From an uncultured Lachnospiraceae bacterium (GTDB taxonomy: Bacteria > Bacillota > Clostridia > Lachnospirales > Lachnospiraceae), in contig CAJTTO010000013.1 of NCBI GenBank assembly GCA_910579275.1, positions 14,569 to 78,568 on the forward strand: DNA of 64,000 nt, in the 5' to 3' direction. The notes under the pieces are model-generated. The model searched no databases. It was not told the DNA's origin and saw only the letters and a list, made by a program, of their open reading frames with translations. This document shows, piece by piece, positions 1 through 7,992 of this stretch (within the stretch, counting starts at the first letter, position 1; every line of letters begins with the position of its first letter). The position numbers and the translations under genes were made by a program.

Positions 1-434
1 GGAATGTGGTCGGCTACAATGATGCGCACAGCATCGAGCTGAACCCGAACACCACGCACCCTGTCATTGCCCTGATGCCCGACCAGAACGGCGTGGAGGA
101 TATCGGCGGCACGCTGCGGCTCGGTTCTTACGAATGCCACCTTGATACCACTTCCAAAGCGTACAAGTTATACGGCAACGAGGTCATTCATGAGCGCCAC
201 AGACACCGCTACGAAGTCAACAACGACTACCGTGCCGCTGTCACGGAAAAAGGAATGCTTTTGTCAGGCCTTTCTCCAGACGGGCGCATTGTAGAGATGA
301 TTGAAATTTCGTCCCACCCGTTCTTCCTTGCAACGCAGGCGCATCCGGAATTAAAGAGCAGACCGAACAGACCACATCCTCTGTTTAAAGGTTTAATCGA
401 AGCAGCTCTTGCATATAAAAGCAGCAGGTCGTAA
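1..434 (+). CDS. pyrG: CTP synthase, C-terminal fragment (5' end outside window)
   Basis: This is the C-terminal part of the glutamine amidotransferase domain of CTP synthase, which makes CTP from UTP, ATP and glutamine. The frame is open to the left edge (first full codon at base 3), so the gene starts outside the window. The stretch HPFFLATQAHPELKSRP carries the His and Glu of the class I amidotransferase triad and is typical of PyrG; GSYECHL and HRHRYEVNN are also characteristic. The protein ends in SSRS, and the TAA stop lies in the loop of the following terminator. The catalytic Cys and the synthase domain are not visible here. Confidence 0.95.
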   Translation, partial: NVVGYNDAHSIELNPNTTHPVIALMPDQNGVEDIGGTLRLGSYECHLDTTSKAYKLYGNEVIHERHRHRYEVNNDYRAAVTEKGMLLSGLSPDGRIVEMIEISSHPFFLATQAHPELKSRPNRPHPLFKGLIEAALAYKSSRS

Positions 435-448
435 GACCTGCTGCTTTT
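421..448. terminator. Bidirectional intrinsic terminator holding the pyrG stop codon
   Basis: A perfect 10-bp stem (GCAGCAGGTC, loop GTAA, GACCTGCTGC) has T-runs on both strands. The pyrG TAA is in the loop, so the ascending arm is coding sequence. It lies between the convergent pyrG and aldolase genes and should stop transcripts from both sides. Confidence 0.9.
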
Positions 449-466
449 ATATGTCAATTCTGTATT

Positions 467-1330
467 TTACGCTTTCCCGACAGAACCGAACAGTTCCATC
501 TTAATCTTAACGATTTCCTTGATTGCCTCACATCCCGGTGCAAGAAGCTTACGTGGATCGAATCCCTTGCCCTCCAAGTCCTTTCCAGCCTCGATGTACT
601 TACGTGTAGCCTCCTGGAAGTAAAGCTGGCACTCTGTATTTACGTTAATCTTTGCAACGCCGAGTGAGATTGCCTTCTTAATCATATCCTCAGGAATTCC
701 TGTACCGCCGTGAAGAACCAGCGGCATAGCGCCTGTCTTCTGCTGGATTGCATCGAGTGTCTCAAAGCTTAAGCCGGCCCAGTTTTCAGGATATTTTCCA
801 TGAATGTTGCCGATGCCTGCCGCGAGCATATCAACACCCAGATCTGCAATCTGCTTGCACTCTGCCGGATCTGCGCACTCGCCCATTCCTACAACTCCGT
901 CTTCCTCGCCGCCAATGGAACCAACCTCTGCCTCAATGGAAAGCCCAAGCTGATGTGCCACTGCAACAAGCTCTTTTGTCTTGTCGATGTTCTCCTCGAT
1001 TGCGTAGTGAGAACCGTCAAACATGATTGATGAGAAGCCTGCCTTGATGCACTTGTAGCATCCGTCATAAGTACCATGGTCTAAGTGAAGCGCTACCGGA
1101 ACAGTGATTCCAAGGCACTTGTCCATCGCCTTTACCATCGCTGCAACCGTCTCAAATCCTGTCATATATTTGCCGGCGCCTTCTGATACGCCGAGGATAA
1201 CAGGGCTGTTTAACTCCTGTGCTGTCTGCAAGATTGCTTTTGTCCACTCAAGGTTGTTGATATTGAACTGACCCACTGCGTAGTGGCCTTCTTTTGCTTT
1301 TTTAAGCATTTCTGTAGCTGATACTAACAT
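467..1330 (-). CDS. fba: Class II fructose-1,6-bisphosphate aldolase
   Basis: A 287-residue zinc-dependent aldolase of glycolysis, interconverting fructose-1,6-bisphosphate with dihydroxyacetone phosphate and glyceraldehyde-3-phosphate in the cytosol. Visible family marks are GQFNINN near the N-terminus, the metal-binding stretch LHLDHGTYDGC, EAEVGSIGG, LVLHGGTGIP and KINVNTE. The length is normal for the short Firmicutes form. The ATG at 1330 has a GGAGG site about 8 bases upstream and a well-formed promoter about 100 bases upstream (1430-1458). It is monocistronic between that promoter and the terminator shared with pyrG. A tagatose-bisphosphate aldolase is the main alternative but fits less well. 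Confidence 0.93.
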   Translation of the reverse strand: MLVSATEMLKKAKEGHYAVGQFNINNLEWTKAILQTAQELNSPVILGVSEGAGKYMTGFETVAAMVKAMDKCLGITVPVALHLDHGTYDGCYKCIKAGFSSIMFDGSHYAIEENIDKTKELVAVAHQLGLSIEAEVGSIGGEEDGVVGMGECADPAECKQIADLGVDMLAAGIGNIHGKYPENWAGLSFETLDAIQQKTGAMPLVLHGGTGIPEDMIKKAISLGVAKINVNTECQLYFQEATRKYIEAGKDLEGKGFDPRKLLAPGCEAIKEIVKIKMELFGSVGKA

Positions 1331-1429
1331 AAAACAAAACCTCCATAATCATATTGTTATTTCGCACCGATGTGGCGGTTCGGAACTGCCGAAACAGAAG
1401 TGACGCAGATCTTACCCACCGATATTTTT

Positions 1430-1458
1430 AGTATATCCCTATTGGAGATAAATGTCAA
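1430..1458 (-). promoter_or_regulatory. Sigma-A promoter of fba
   Basis: On the minus strand TTGACA (1453-1458) is followed by a 17-base spacer and TATACT (1430-1435). This gives a leader of about 95 bases before the aldolase start, containing a small TTCGG/CCGAA hairpin. Confidence 0.8.
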
Positions 1459-1511
1459 TTTTTTAACATGGATTTTTTCTGTTACATTGTGTTTCAAAAT
1501 GTAACTTTTAT

Positions 1512-1654
1512 GTTACTGTTCAGACATCCGCCAAAGTAGTGGGAATCATGCGCCAAAATGCTTGCCTTTTAGCATTTTGTGTGCAAAATCTGTTACCATT
1601 CACACCTCAATAGCTTGTATGCCGATAAAAACTGACGTGGATGTGAGTTGTAAG
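1512..1654 (+). repeat. Dispersed MITE-like element, copy 1
   Basis: About 140 bp running from GTTACTGTTCAGACA to GAGTTGTAAG. It shares its full internal layout with the copies at 36285-36404 and 37404-37777: an AAAATGCTTGCC...AGCATTTTGTGTGCAAAAT hairpin, then CACACCTCAATAGCTTGTATGCCGATAAAAA. No clear target duplication remains, and the right end has drifted (GTAAG for GTAAC). It lies in the aldolase/phosphofructokinase spacer. Confidence 0.8.
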
Positions 1655-1662
1655 CACTTACA
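1649..1662. promoter_or_regulatory. Near-match to a catabolite-responsive (cre) site
   Basis: TGTAAGCACTTACA differs from the CcpA consensus TGWAANCGNTNWCA only at the central CG. It overlaps the right end of the repeat element and resembles the better site at 1905-1918. Confidence 0.3.
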
Positions 1663-1904
1663 CTTTTTCAGGAAAACTATTGTAAAATCTGTCAAAACAT
1701 GTTACACTCACAAAGTCAGCAGTTGTTTGGTCTGTACACGCACTACGCTTAGCATTTCATCCGGACAGACATTAAATAAACTCATGCGTTACTTATTGAA
1801 ACGCTGCAGCAATTCAGTACTTGCGTAAATATGGCATTCTAACGCACATATTCCTTATTACCACAATATGCCGCGCCATGACTGCCTTTCTTTTCAGGTC
1901 GCTA
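1655..1904. other. Non-coding stretch, no gene seen
   Basis: Between the repeat element and the cre-like site no frame has a credible start and ribosome binding site. A weak plus-strand promoter-like pair TTGTAA/TACACT with 17-base spacing occurs near 1679-1707. Nothing else is recognised. Confidence 0.4.
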
Positions 1905-1918
1905 TGTAAGCGATTACA
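1905..1918. promoter_or_regulatory. cre-like (CcpA) site upstream of the phosphofructokinase
   Basis: TGTAAGCGATTACA matches the cre consensus TGWAANCGNTNWCA at every defined position and lies about 155 bases upstream of the phosphofructokinase start. Carbon-dependent control of this glycolytic gene is inferred. Confidence 0.5.
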
Positions 1919-1973
1919 TGCGCATAGCCGACCATACTGAACTGTCTGCAGCACCCAGTGTTTCAGGACAGGC

Positions 1974-2026
1974 TTAGGAACTGTTCAGAAATTACTTGTC
2001 ACAAGTAATTTCTGAACAGTTCCTAA
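1974..2026. repeat. 53-bp perfect palindrome
   Basis: Two 26-base arms pair perfectly around one central base at 2000 (TTAGGAACTGTTCAG... on each strand). The ends contain ACTGTTCAG, the same word found at the tips of the dispersed elements. It sits 48 bases before the phosphofructokinase ATG; no T-run follows, so it is not an ordinary terminator. Confidence 0.85.
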
Positions 2027-2073
2027 ACGCGAAAGCCCATGCCTTGGACAACATCATTTATAGGAGGTTACAT

Positions 2074-3300
2074 ATGCACGGAAATGTTATTGTCGGTCAG
2101 TCAGGCGGTCCTACATCGGTCATCAATTCAAGTCTGGTTGGTGTTTATAAGACGGCGCGCGACCGCGGCGCCAGAACAGTATACGGTATGCTGCACGGAG
2201 TAAAAGGTCTTCTTGACAAGCAGTATGTCGATTTGTCCGCACACATCCGTTCCGATTTGGACATTGATCTTTTGAAACGCACCCCGTCATCGTTCCTCGG
2301 CTCCTGCCGCTACAAGCTTCCTGAAATCCGTGAGGACAGGGAGACGTATGAAAAAATATTCCGCATATTGGAGGAGCTGGATATTGAAGCATTTTTCTAT
2401 ATCGGCGGCAACGACTCCATGGACACAATCAAAAAACTTTCGGACTACGCCATTCTGGTCAGCAGCGATATCAAGTTTATGGGCGTGCCGAAGACCATCG
2501 ACAACGACCTTGCCTGCACCGACCACACACCGGGATACGGCAGCGCTGCCAAATACATTGCATCTGTCACAAAAGAAATCATTCGGGATGGCCTTGTGTA
2601 CGATTATCCTGTTATCACCATCCTCGAAATCATGGGGCGCAATGCCGGATGGCTCACTGCCGCCACGGCGCTTTCCGCGGGGGAGGACTGTGAGGGCGTT
2701 GACATGATCTTCCTCCCTGAAGTGGCGTTTGATATCGACGCGTTCATGGAAAAGGTCAAACAGCTCTGCCAGAACAAGCGCTCGGTCGTCATTGCCGTGT
2801 CCGAGGGCATCAAGGTTGCCGACGGACGCTATGTCTTTGAGCTGAAAGACCATGTGGAATTTGTCGACGCATTCGGGCACAAGCAGCTTCAGGGCGCCGC
2901 AAAGTTTCTGGCGGACAAGGTGGGCGCTGAGCTTGGTGTCAAGACGCGCGCCATCGAGCTGAGCACATTGCAGCGCTGTGCCTCACACATGACTTCACGT
3001 GTCGATATCACTGAGGCATTTCAGGTGGGCGGCGCCGCAGTCAAGGCGGCTTTCGAGGGCGATACCGGAAAGGTCGTCGTGCTGGACCGCGTTTCCGAGG
3101 ATCCCTATATCTGCACCACCGGCACACAGGATGTCCACAAGATTGCAAATATCGAAAAGAAAGTTCCGCTGGAATGGATTACGCGGGACAACACTTATGT
3201 GTCAGACGATCTGATTCACTATATCAGGCCCCTGATTCAGGCTGAATTGTCCCCTGTCATGGTGGACGGTCTGCCGCGCCACTTGCGGCTGACCCTTTAA
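2074..3300 (+). CDS. Pyrophosphate-dependent 6-phosphofructokinase (Pfp type)
   Basis: A 408-residue phosphofructokinase converting fructose-6-P to fructose-1,6-bisphosphate, upstream of the aldolase in glycolysis. It begins with the nucleotide/PPi loop GQSGGPTSVIN. The donor-selecting positions read GGNDS (Asp where ATP enzymes have Gly of GGDGS) and PKTIDND (Lys where ATP enzymes have Gly), both signatures of PPi use. MGRNAGWL binds fructose-6-P. The ATG at 2074 is chosen because TAGGAGG stands 6 bases upstream; the longer open frame to 1996 would start inside the palindrome. A cre-like site upstream suggests catabolite control. Confidence 0.9.
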   Translation: MHGNVIVGQSGGPTSVINSSLVGVYKTARDRGARTVYGMLHGVKGLLDKQYVDLSAHIRSDLDIDLLKRTPSSFLGSCRYKLPEIREDRETYEKIFRILEELDIEAFFYIGGNDSMDTIKKLSDYAILVSSDIKFMGVPKTIDNDLACTDHTPGYGSAAKYIASVTKEIIRDGLVYDYPVITILEIMGRNAGWLTAATALSAGEDCEGVDMIFLPEVAFDIDAFMEKVKQLCQNKRSVVIAVSEGIKVADGRYVFELKDHVEFVDAFGHKQLQGAAKFLADKVGAELGVKTRAIELSTLQRCASHMTSRVDITEAFQVGGAAVKAAFEGDTGKVVVLDRVSEDPYICTTGTQDVHKIANIEKKVPLEWITRDNTYVSDDLIHYIRPLIQAELSPVMVDGLPRHLRLTL

Positions 3301-3340
3301 AAGCAGCGGGCAGCTCCTTTTCCGATACACTCCACAAAAA

Positions 3341-3365
3341 AATCAGCCGGAAATTCCGGCTGATT
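3341..3365. terminator. Bidirectional intrinsic terminator
   Basis: AATCAGCCGGAA pairs with TTCCGGCTGATT and is followed by T-runs on both strands. It separates the convergent phosphofructokinase and GH1-ManA genes. Confidence 0.9.
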
Positions 3366-3373
3366 TTTATATG

Positions 3374-5686
3374 CTATGCAATTGTGGATGCAATGAGCTG
3401 CATATTTCCCTGAAGCTGCGCCTTGCCAAAGCCATTCGGAAGAATGAAATGGTCGCCTTTCTTAATGATCTGCCCGTTTATCAGTCCGTCGCCCTCAACG
3501 ACACTCATAATCAGGAACGGATAGTCCTGTGAGACTTCCATGCTTCCGTCCACATCAAGCTTCCACACCTGATAATAGTCACAGGAGATCAGCCGGTTCA
3601 TCGCGTTCTTTGCGCCTCCGGCAATATTGATGACACTCTCCTCCACAGATTTTGCAGGCACGGTTATGACATCAATGCTCTTCTCGATATGAAGCTCGCG
3701 TGGTTTTCCGTCCTGAAGACGGTTGTAGTCATACACGCGGTATGTGATATCAGAGTTCTGCTGCGTCTCAAGAATCTCGATACCGCCCTTTATCGCATGT
3801 ACCGTTCCCGGATCAATCTGGATAAAGTCTCCTTTCTTTACCGGTACCTCGCGCAGGAAATCAGTCCATCTTCCCCCGTGAATCATATCCTCAAGCTCCG
3901 CTTTGTCCTTTGCGTTGTGGCCGATGACAAGTGTCGCCCCCTCCGGCGCGTCAAGAATATACCAGCACTCTGTCTTTCCGAGAGAGCCGTTTTCATTTGC
4001 TCCGGCGTAATCGTCATTGGGATGCACCTGAATGCTCAGGTCGTCATTGGCGTCAATAATTTTGATTAACAGCGGGAAACGGTCACCCTTCACATTTCCG
4101 AAAAGCTGCGGTTCCTCTGCCCAGAGCCGGCTCAGGCTCTTTCCTGCAAAAGCGCCTTCCCTCACCGTGCAGTCCCCGTTCGGATGCGCACTTACTGCCC
4201 AGCACTCGCCCGTGTTGTCTCCCGGGATTTCATATCCCCATTTGCTGCCAAGTTTGTTTCCGCCCCATATCATCTGCTTGAATACGGGGTTCATGTACAG
4301 TATTTCCCTGTTCGCGTTCTCACTGTTCATACGCAGTATCCCTCCGTTCGTCTCCATTACTTCCTGATACCAGAATGCAGAATCCTTTGCGATGCGCTTC
4401 TGCGTCGTAAAATCAACATACACGATGCCGAAACGCTCGTTGTAGCCCTTGTCCCACTCAAAGTTATCCAGAAATGTCCACAGGAAGTATCCCCTGATGT
4501 CCGTTCCCTCATCATAGGACTTCTGTAATTGTGACAGATACTTGTCGAGAAAATCAATCCGGTTGCTGTCGTGTACATATCCGTCCGCCGAAATCTGGTC
4601 ATGGCAGGACATTCCGTTTTCCGTGATGTAAATGGGCATCTGGTATCGCTCATATAAAAACTTGGTTCCCCAGTACAGACACTCCGGCGTAACCGGCCAG
4701 TTTGCAGCCGTCCGCGGAAATCCCGCAGGTCTGTCCACATACGCCGGCTTTCCGTCGGCACCCATTCTGATATAATATCCATTATATATGTTCTGCCCCA
4801 TAAAATCAATCGGCTGGTGAATCAATTCCATGTCCGCATCCGTAATTTCCGGCAGATATTCCTTGTATTTCGCAAGCCCCTCCGCGGGGTACTTTCCGAG
4901 GAATACCGGGTCGGCGAACCATGCCACGTTCCATGTCCAGTTTTCAATCGGCTGGTCGAAGCCAAAATAGATGCTTTTTGCCGCCTCGATATCCTCCGGC
5001 TTATCCGTATAGGGATATGCCACTCCGCATGTCAGTGCATATCCGATTTTGACAGGCTGTTTTGCATATTTGCGCAACTGCTTCACCGCGGTTCCATGGG
5101 CGCGGAGCGCATTGTGCGCGACCCGGAACACCTCCCCGGGATCCAGCTTCAATCCTGGTGCATGCACGCCGCTAAGGTGTCCCAGACCGACGAAGCACTG
5201 CGGCTCATTTAATGTGATGATATACTCCGACAAATCGCTGAAGTTTTCCGCCACCACCTTTGCATATTCGCCAAACCATCCGATAATATCCTCATTGCGC
5301 CAGCCGCCTTTTTCCTGAAGCGCCTGCGGCAGCTCCCAGTGGTACATCGTGATATATGGCACAATGCCGTTCTCTATCATGCACTGCATCATATCCCTGT
5401 AAAGTGCGACCGCTTTCTCATTGACGTTCCCTGTCCCCTCCGGCATAATGCGCGCCCAGCTCAGGGAAAAACGGTATGCCTTCACACCGAGCAGGCGCAT
5501 CATTGCAATGTCCTCCTTGTATCTGTGGATATGGTCGCACGCCACATCCGCACTCTGGTTATTCCATACTCTGCCTTCCTCGGCAAACACATCCCAGATG
5601 CACTTTCCTGCGCCGTCCTGTGCATCCCTTCCTTCTATCTGATAGGCGCTGCTTGCCACGCCCCACACAAAATCATCTCTGAACAT
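3374..5686 (-). CDS. GH1 beta-glucosidase fused to mannose-6-phosphate isomerase
   Basis: A 770-residue two-enzyme protein. Residues 1-452 are a complete GH1 beta-glucosidase: acid/base Glu161 in TLNEP, nucleophile Glu356 in YITENG, and DNFEW near residue 410, which marks a non-phosphorylated substrate. Residues 453-770 are a complete class I phosphomannose isomerase (SIQVHPNDD, KTECWYIL, DPGTVHAIKGG, ILETQQNSD). There is essentially no linker. It has no signal peptide, so it is cytosolic. It is the last gene of the mannan operon: GH1 would remove glucose from imported gluco-mannan oligosaccharides, and ManA would pass mannose-6-P to fructose-6-P. AAGGAAA precedes the ATG. An internal Shine-Dalgarno and ATG at the joint could yield ManA alone. 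Confidence 0.88.
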   Translation of the reverse strand: MFRDDFVWGVASSAYQIEGRDAQDGAGKCIWDVFAEEGRVWNNQSADVACDHIHRYKEDIAMMRLLGVKAYRFSLSWARIMPEGTGNVNEKAVALYRDMMQCMIENGIVPYITMYHWELPQALQEKGGWRNEDIIGWFGEYAKVVAENFSDLSEYIITLNEPQCFVGLGHLSGVHAPGLKLDPGEVFRVAHNALRAHGTAVKQLRKYAKQPVKIGYALTCGVAYPYTDKPEDIEAAKSIYFGFDQPIENWTWNVAWFADPVFLGKYPAEGLAKYKEYLPEITDADMELIHQPIDFMGQNIYNGYYIRMGADGKPAYVDRPAGFPRTAANWPVTPECLYWGTKFLYERYQMPIYITENGMSCHDQISADGYVHDSNRIDFLDKYLSQLQKSYDEGTDIRGYFLWTFLDNFEWDKGYNERFGIVYVDFTTQKRIAKDSAFWYQEVMETNGGILRMNSENANREILYMNPVFKQMIWGGNKLGSKWGYEIPGDNTGECWAVSAHPNGDCTVREGAFAGKSLSRLWAEEPQLFGNVKGDRFPLLIKIIDANDDLSIQVHPNDDYAGANENGSLGKTECWYILDAPEGATLVIGHNAKDKAELEDMIHGGRWTDFLREVPVKKGDFIQIDPGTVHAIKGGIEILETQQNSDITYRVYDYNRLQDGKPRELHIEKSIDVITVPAKSVEESVINIAGGAKNAMNRLISCDYYQVWKLDVDGSMEVSQDYPFLIMSVVEGDGLINGQIIKKGDHFILPNGFGKAQLQGNMQLIASTIA
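4328..4346 (-). promoter_or_regulatory. Internal Shine-Dalgarno and ATG at the GH1/ManA joint
   Basis: Within the fused frame, CGGAGGG (4341-4346) stands 10 bases before an in-frame ATG (4328-4330) at residue 453, exactly where the ManA domain begins. This looks like the start of a formerly separate manA gene and may still allow separate translation. Confidence 0.55.
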
Positions 5687-5739
5687 CGCTTTTTCCTTTT
5701 CCTCTTATCATTTATTCTCAAACATATAGATTGTACATG

Positions 5740-6846
5740 TCAAATAAACTTTCTAAGATAGCCTGACAGCGCCTCTGCCGCCTGCTTATGGCAGAGGTAT
5801 CCGGGATGTTCCCTTGAACCGACACTCTCGTTTGTCATACTCGGCAGCTGAAGATACGACACCTTGCTGTCGCCGCTCTCCCGTGCATACTCCGACACGG
5901 CCTCACAAATGTACATCTGGAAATCAATCCCAAGCATCCCGTAGCACCATACAATGCATGCCTTAGGGTTGCATGCCCGAATTTGTCCCAGAAAATCTTT
6001 CACTGCATTCTGGAAAATCCTGACGTCATCCATATGAAATGAACCGTCGGGATTCCTGCGCATCTTGTGACGCGCACCTGTATGTTCATCCACCCACTCC
6101 GGCTGGTCAAACGAAGCTGCGTCGTTCGTGCCCAGATTCACAACGACAAAGTCGGGTTTCCAGTCCGCAAAATCATGCTGTCGGTTCCCGCCAAGGCGTT
6201 CGTTTTCGGGTCCGGACATCAGACCGCATATCTGCCGGTAGTATTTCGGCAGCGCACCCTTTATATTATTGTCCCACGTATTATGGACACCCCAGCCGCT
6301 CTGGGAATATACGCGGTACTCTGCATCCAGAATTTTGGCGGTCTGGTACGCATAGCTTTTGATAGCCGAAAAAAACATCGGAATCCAGTCCACCTCCTGC
6401 CTTGCGCCAATCAGCCCCTCGCCCGATGTAATGCTGTCGCCGATAAACTCAATCTTTAACGCCTTGTCCGCAACGGGATGGAACACGCCGTCATGACGGA
6501 ATGCATGAATATGAATATAGGAGCTGCCGTCGTCGCTCATCGCCTGCAAATCTTTATAAAAATGGACATTCTTGACGCTTTCCGGACTCATTCCCCGAAA
6601 AAGCGGCACCCAGCGCCTGCCCTTTTGCAGCATCTGCCTGCCTACCCAGTCCCCATTTACTGTGTAGCTGAACCATGGCTCATAGACATCATAGGTAACC
6701 TCCAGCTCCACCCAGAACTCGGAACCTGTCACATTGCACTCAAATCCACTTGCCGTCCAGAAAAGCGTCAGCGGTTCGAGGCATTTTGTCGTCCGTCCAT
6801 GTACTTTCACCTGCGGAATTTCTTTTATCTGTGTCTCTCGCAGCAT
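5740..6846 (-). CDS. Carbohydrate esterase, CE2-like acetyl-mannan deacetylase
   Basis: A 368-residue esterase with a beta-sandwich N-terminal half (to about residue 125) and an SGNH hydrolase half. The nucleophile Ser is in FIGDSITSGEG, block III is NLGTNDA, and the His is in REHPGYLCH. Here the usual Asp of a DxxH block is Glu-His, in line with CE2 enzymes that work with a Ser-His dyad. No signal peptide, so it probably acts on imported oligosaccharides. It sits in the mannan operon with a CE17-like esterase, a pair known from Roseburia mannan loci. GGGGGAG precedes the ATG. The esterase role is well supported; the acetyl position is inferred. Confidence 0.8.
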   Translation of the reverse strand: MLRETQIKEIPQVKVHGRTTKCLEPLTLFWTASGFECNVTGSEFWVELEVTYDVYEPWFSYTVNGDWVGRQMLQKGRRWVPLFRGMSPESVKNVHFYKDLQAMSDDGSSYIHIHAFRHDGVFHPVADKALKIEFIGDSITSGEGLIGARQEVDWIPMFFSAIKSYAYQTAKILDAEYRVYSQSGWGVHNTWDNNIKGALPKYYRQICGLMSGPENERLGGNRQHDFADWKPDFVVVNLGTNDAASFDQPEWVDEHTGARHKMRRNPDGSFHMDDVRIFQNAVKDFLGQIRACNPKACIVWCYGMLGIDFQMYICEAVSEYARESGDSKVSYLQLPSMTNESVGSREHPGYLCHKQAAEALSGYLRKFI

Positions 6847-6867
6847 TGTTCTCCCCCTTTCATGAAA

Positions 6868-6890
6868 AGAACGCCGAATTTCGGCGTTCT
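6868..6890 (-). terminator. Intercistronic hairpin between the GH130 and CE2 genes
   Basis: AGAACGCCGAA pairs perfectly with TTCGGCGTTCT around one base, followed on the minus strand by TTTCAT. The short T-run suggests partial termination or transcript stabilisation inside the operon rather than a full stop. Confidence 0.55.
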
Positions 6891-6930
6891 ATATATTTTT
6901 ATCACAGGATGGAAAGTCCCGCCTGTCTGA

Positions 6931-7965
6931 TTACCGTATTCCAATTTCCGTATCGGATGCGGATACCTTGCTGTTGCTCTTGATGTAGTCAACAATCTCG
7001 TCAAGCTCGGTGAACGCAAGTCCGACATAGCTGTCCGCCGCACCATAATAAATCGCAATTTTTCCGGACTCCGAATCATGGATGGTCGCGCATGGGAAAC
7101 ATACGTTGGGAACAAATCCCCTCTCCTCATACCACTCTTCCGGCGTGAGCAGGAAGTTCTCGCAGCGGTACTTGACGATAGAAGGATTGTCGATATCAAG
7201 GATTGCCCCGCCAATTGAGTACACATATCCGTTGCAGGTTCCTGATACACCGTGGTAGAACAACAGCCAGCCCTCGCTTGTCTCGATCGGTGCTGCGCCG
7301 CCGCCAATCTTGAGGGACTCCCACCACTCATTGCCTTTGCCCATCACGTGTCTGTGCTTGCCCCAGTACACCAAATCCGGACTCTCGCTCACGAAAATAT
7401 CACCGAACGGTGTATGGCCGGAATCGGAAGGACGGCTCAGCATCATGAAGTTGCCGTTAATCTTTCTCGGGAACAATACGGCGTTTCTGTTAAATGGAAG
7501 GAACGGGTTCTCAATACGTGTAAATGTCTTGAAGTCCGTTGTCTTTGCCATGCCGATTGACGCGCCGAAGAAATCCTGACACCAGATTATATAATATGTA
7601 TCCTCAACCTTTACAAGGCGGGGGTCATATGCATATACCGGCATGAACGGCTTTCCTTCCTCATCCACGAAATCAATCTTATTGGCGTTAAAATCCCAGT
7701 GAATGGCATCCTTGCTATGCCCAAGGTAGATGTAAGGAATACCGTTTGTCTGCTCTCCGCGGAATACGCCGATAAATTCGCCTTCATACGGAATAACCGC
7801 GCTGTTGAAGATTCGCGCAACGCCCTTTACCGGATTCCTTCCGATAATCGGATTTTCATTGTATCTCCAGATCGGCGCATCAGGACATCCTGTCGTCTTT
7901 CCGTCTTTTCTATCCTGCCATGGCACATTTGGCACCGCCGGGCTAATCATTTTTACTTTGCTCAT
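6931..7965 (-). CDS. GH130 beta-1,4-mannooligosaccharide phosphorylase
   Basis: A 344-residue five-bladed beta-propeller phosphorylase. Such enzymes split beta-1,4-mannooligosaccharides with phosphate into mannose-1-P and a shorter chain. Family marks are NPVKGVARIFNSAVIP, the DPRL stretch with the general-acid Asp (AYDPRLVKVED), GGGAAPIETSEGWLLFYHG and FPCATI. It resembles the GH130 subgroup 2 (mannooligosaccharide) enzymes, while the gene at 9242-10423 is the subgroup 1 type. It is cytosolic and in the same operon as its transporter. GGAGG precedes the ATG. Subgroup assignment is by overall resemblance, not by alignment. Confidence 0.87.
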   Translation of the reverse strand: MSKVKMISPAVPNVPWQDRKDGKTTGCPDAPIWRYNENPIIGRNPVKGVARIFNSAVIPYEGEFIGVFRGEQTNGIPYIYLGHSKDAIHWDFNANKIDFVDEEGKPFMPVYAYDPRLVKVEDTYYIIWCQDFFGASIGMAKTTDFKTFTRIENPFLPFNRNAVLFPRKINGNFMMLSRPSDSGHTPFGDIFVSESPDLVYWGKHRHVMGKGNEWWESLKIGGGAAPIETSEGWLLFYHGVSGTCNGYVYSIGGAILDIDNPSIVKYRCENFLLTPEEWYEERGFVPNVCFPCATIHDSESGKIAIYYGAADSYVGLAFTELDEIVDYIKSNSKVSASDTEIGIR

Positions 7966-7992
7966 TATAAAATCCTCCTTGTTTTCTGTTTA

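Noticed and set aside
1562..1828. Open frame of 88 codons in the aldolase/phosphofructokinase spacer
   Set aside because: It runs through the repeat element, lacks a ribosome binding site and has no recognisable protein features.
1996..2073. Longer N-terminus of the phosphofructokinase starting with TTG
   Set aside because: It would begin inside the 53-bp palindrome without a ribosome binding site; the ATG at 2074 has a strong one and matches the family.
2287..2880. Antisense open frame of 197 codons in the phosphofructokinase gene
   Set aside because: It is the opposite strand of a well-conserved coding region, without a start signal or family motifs.
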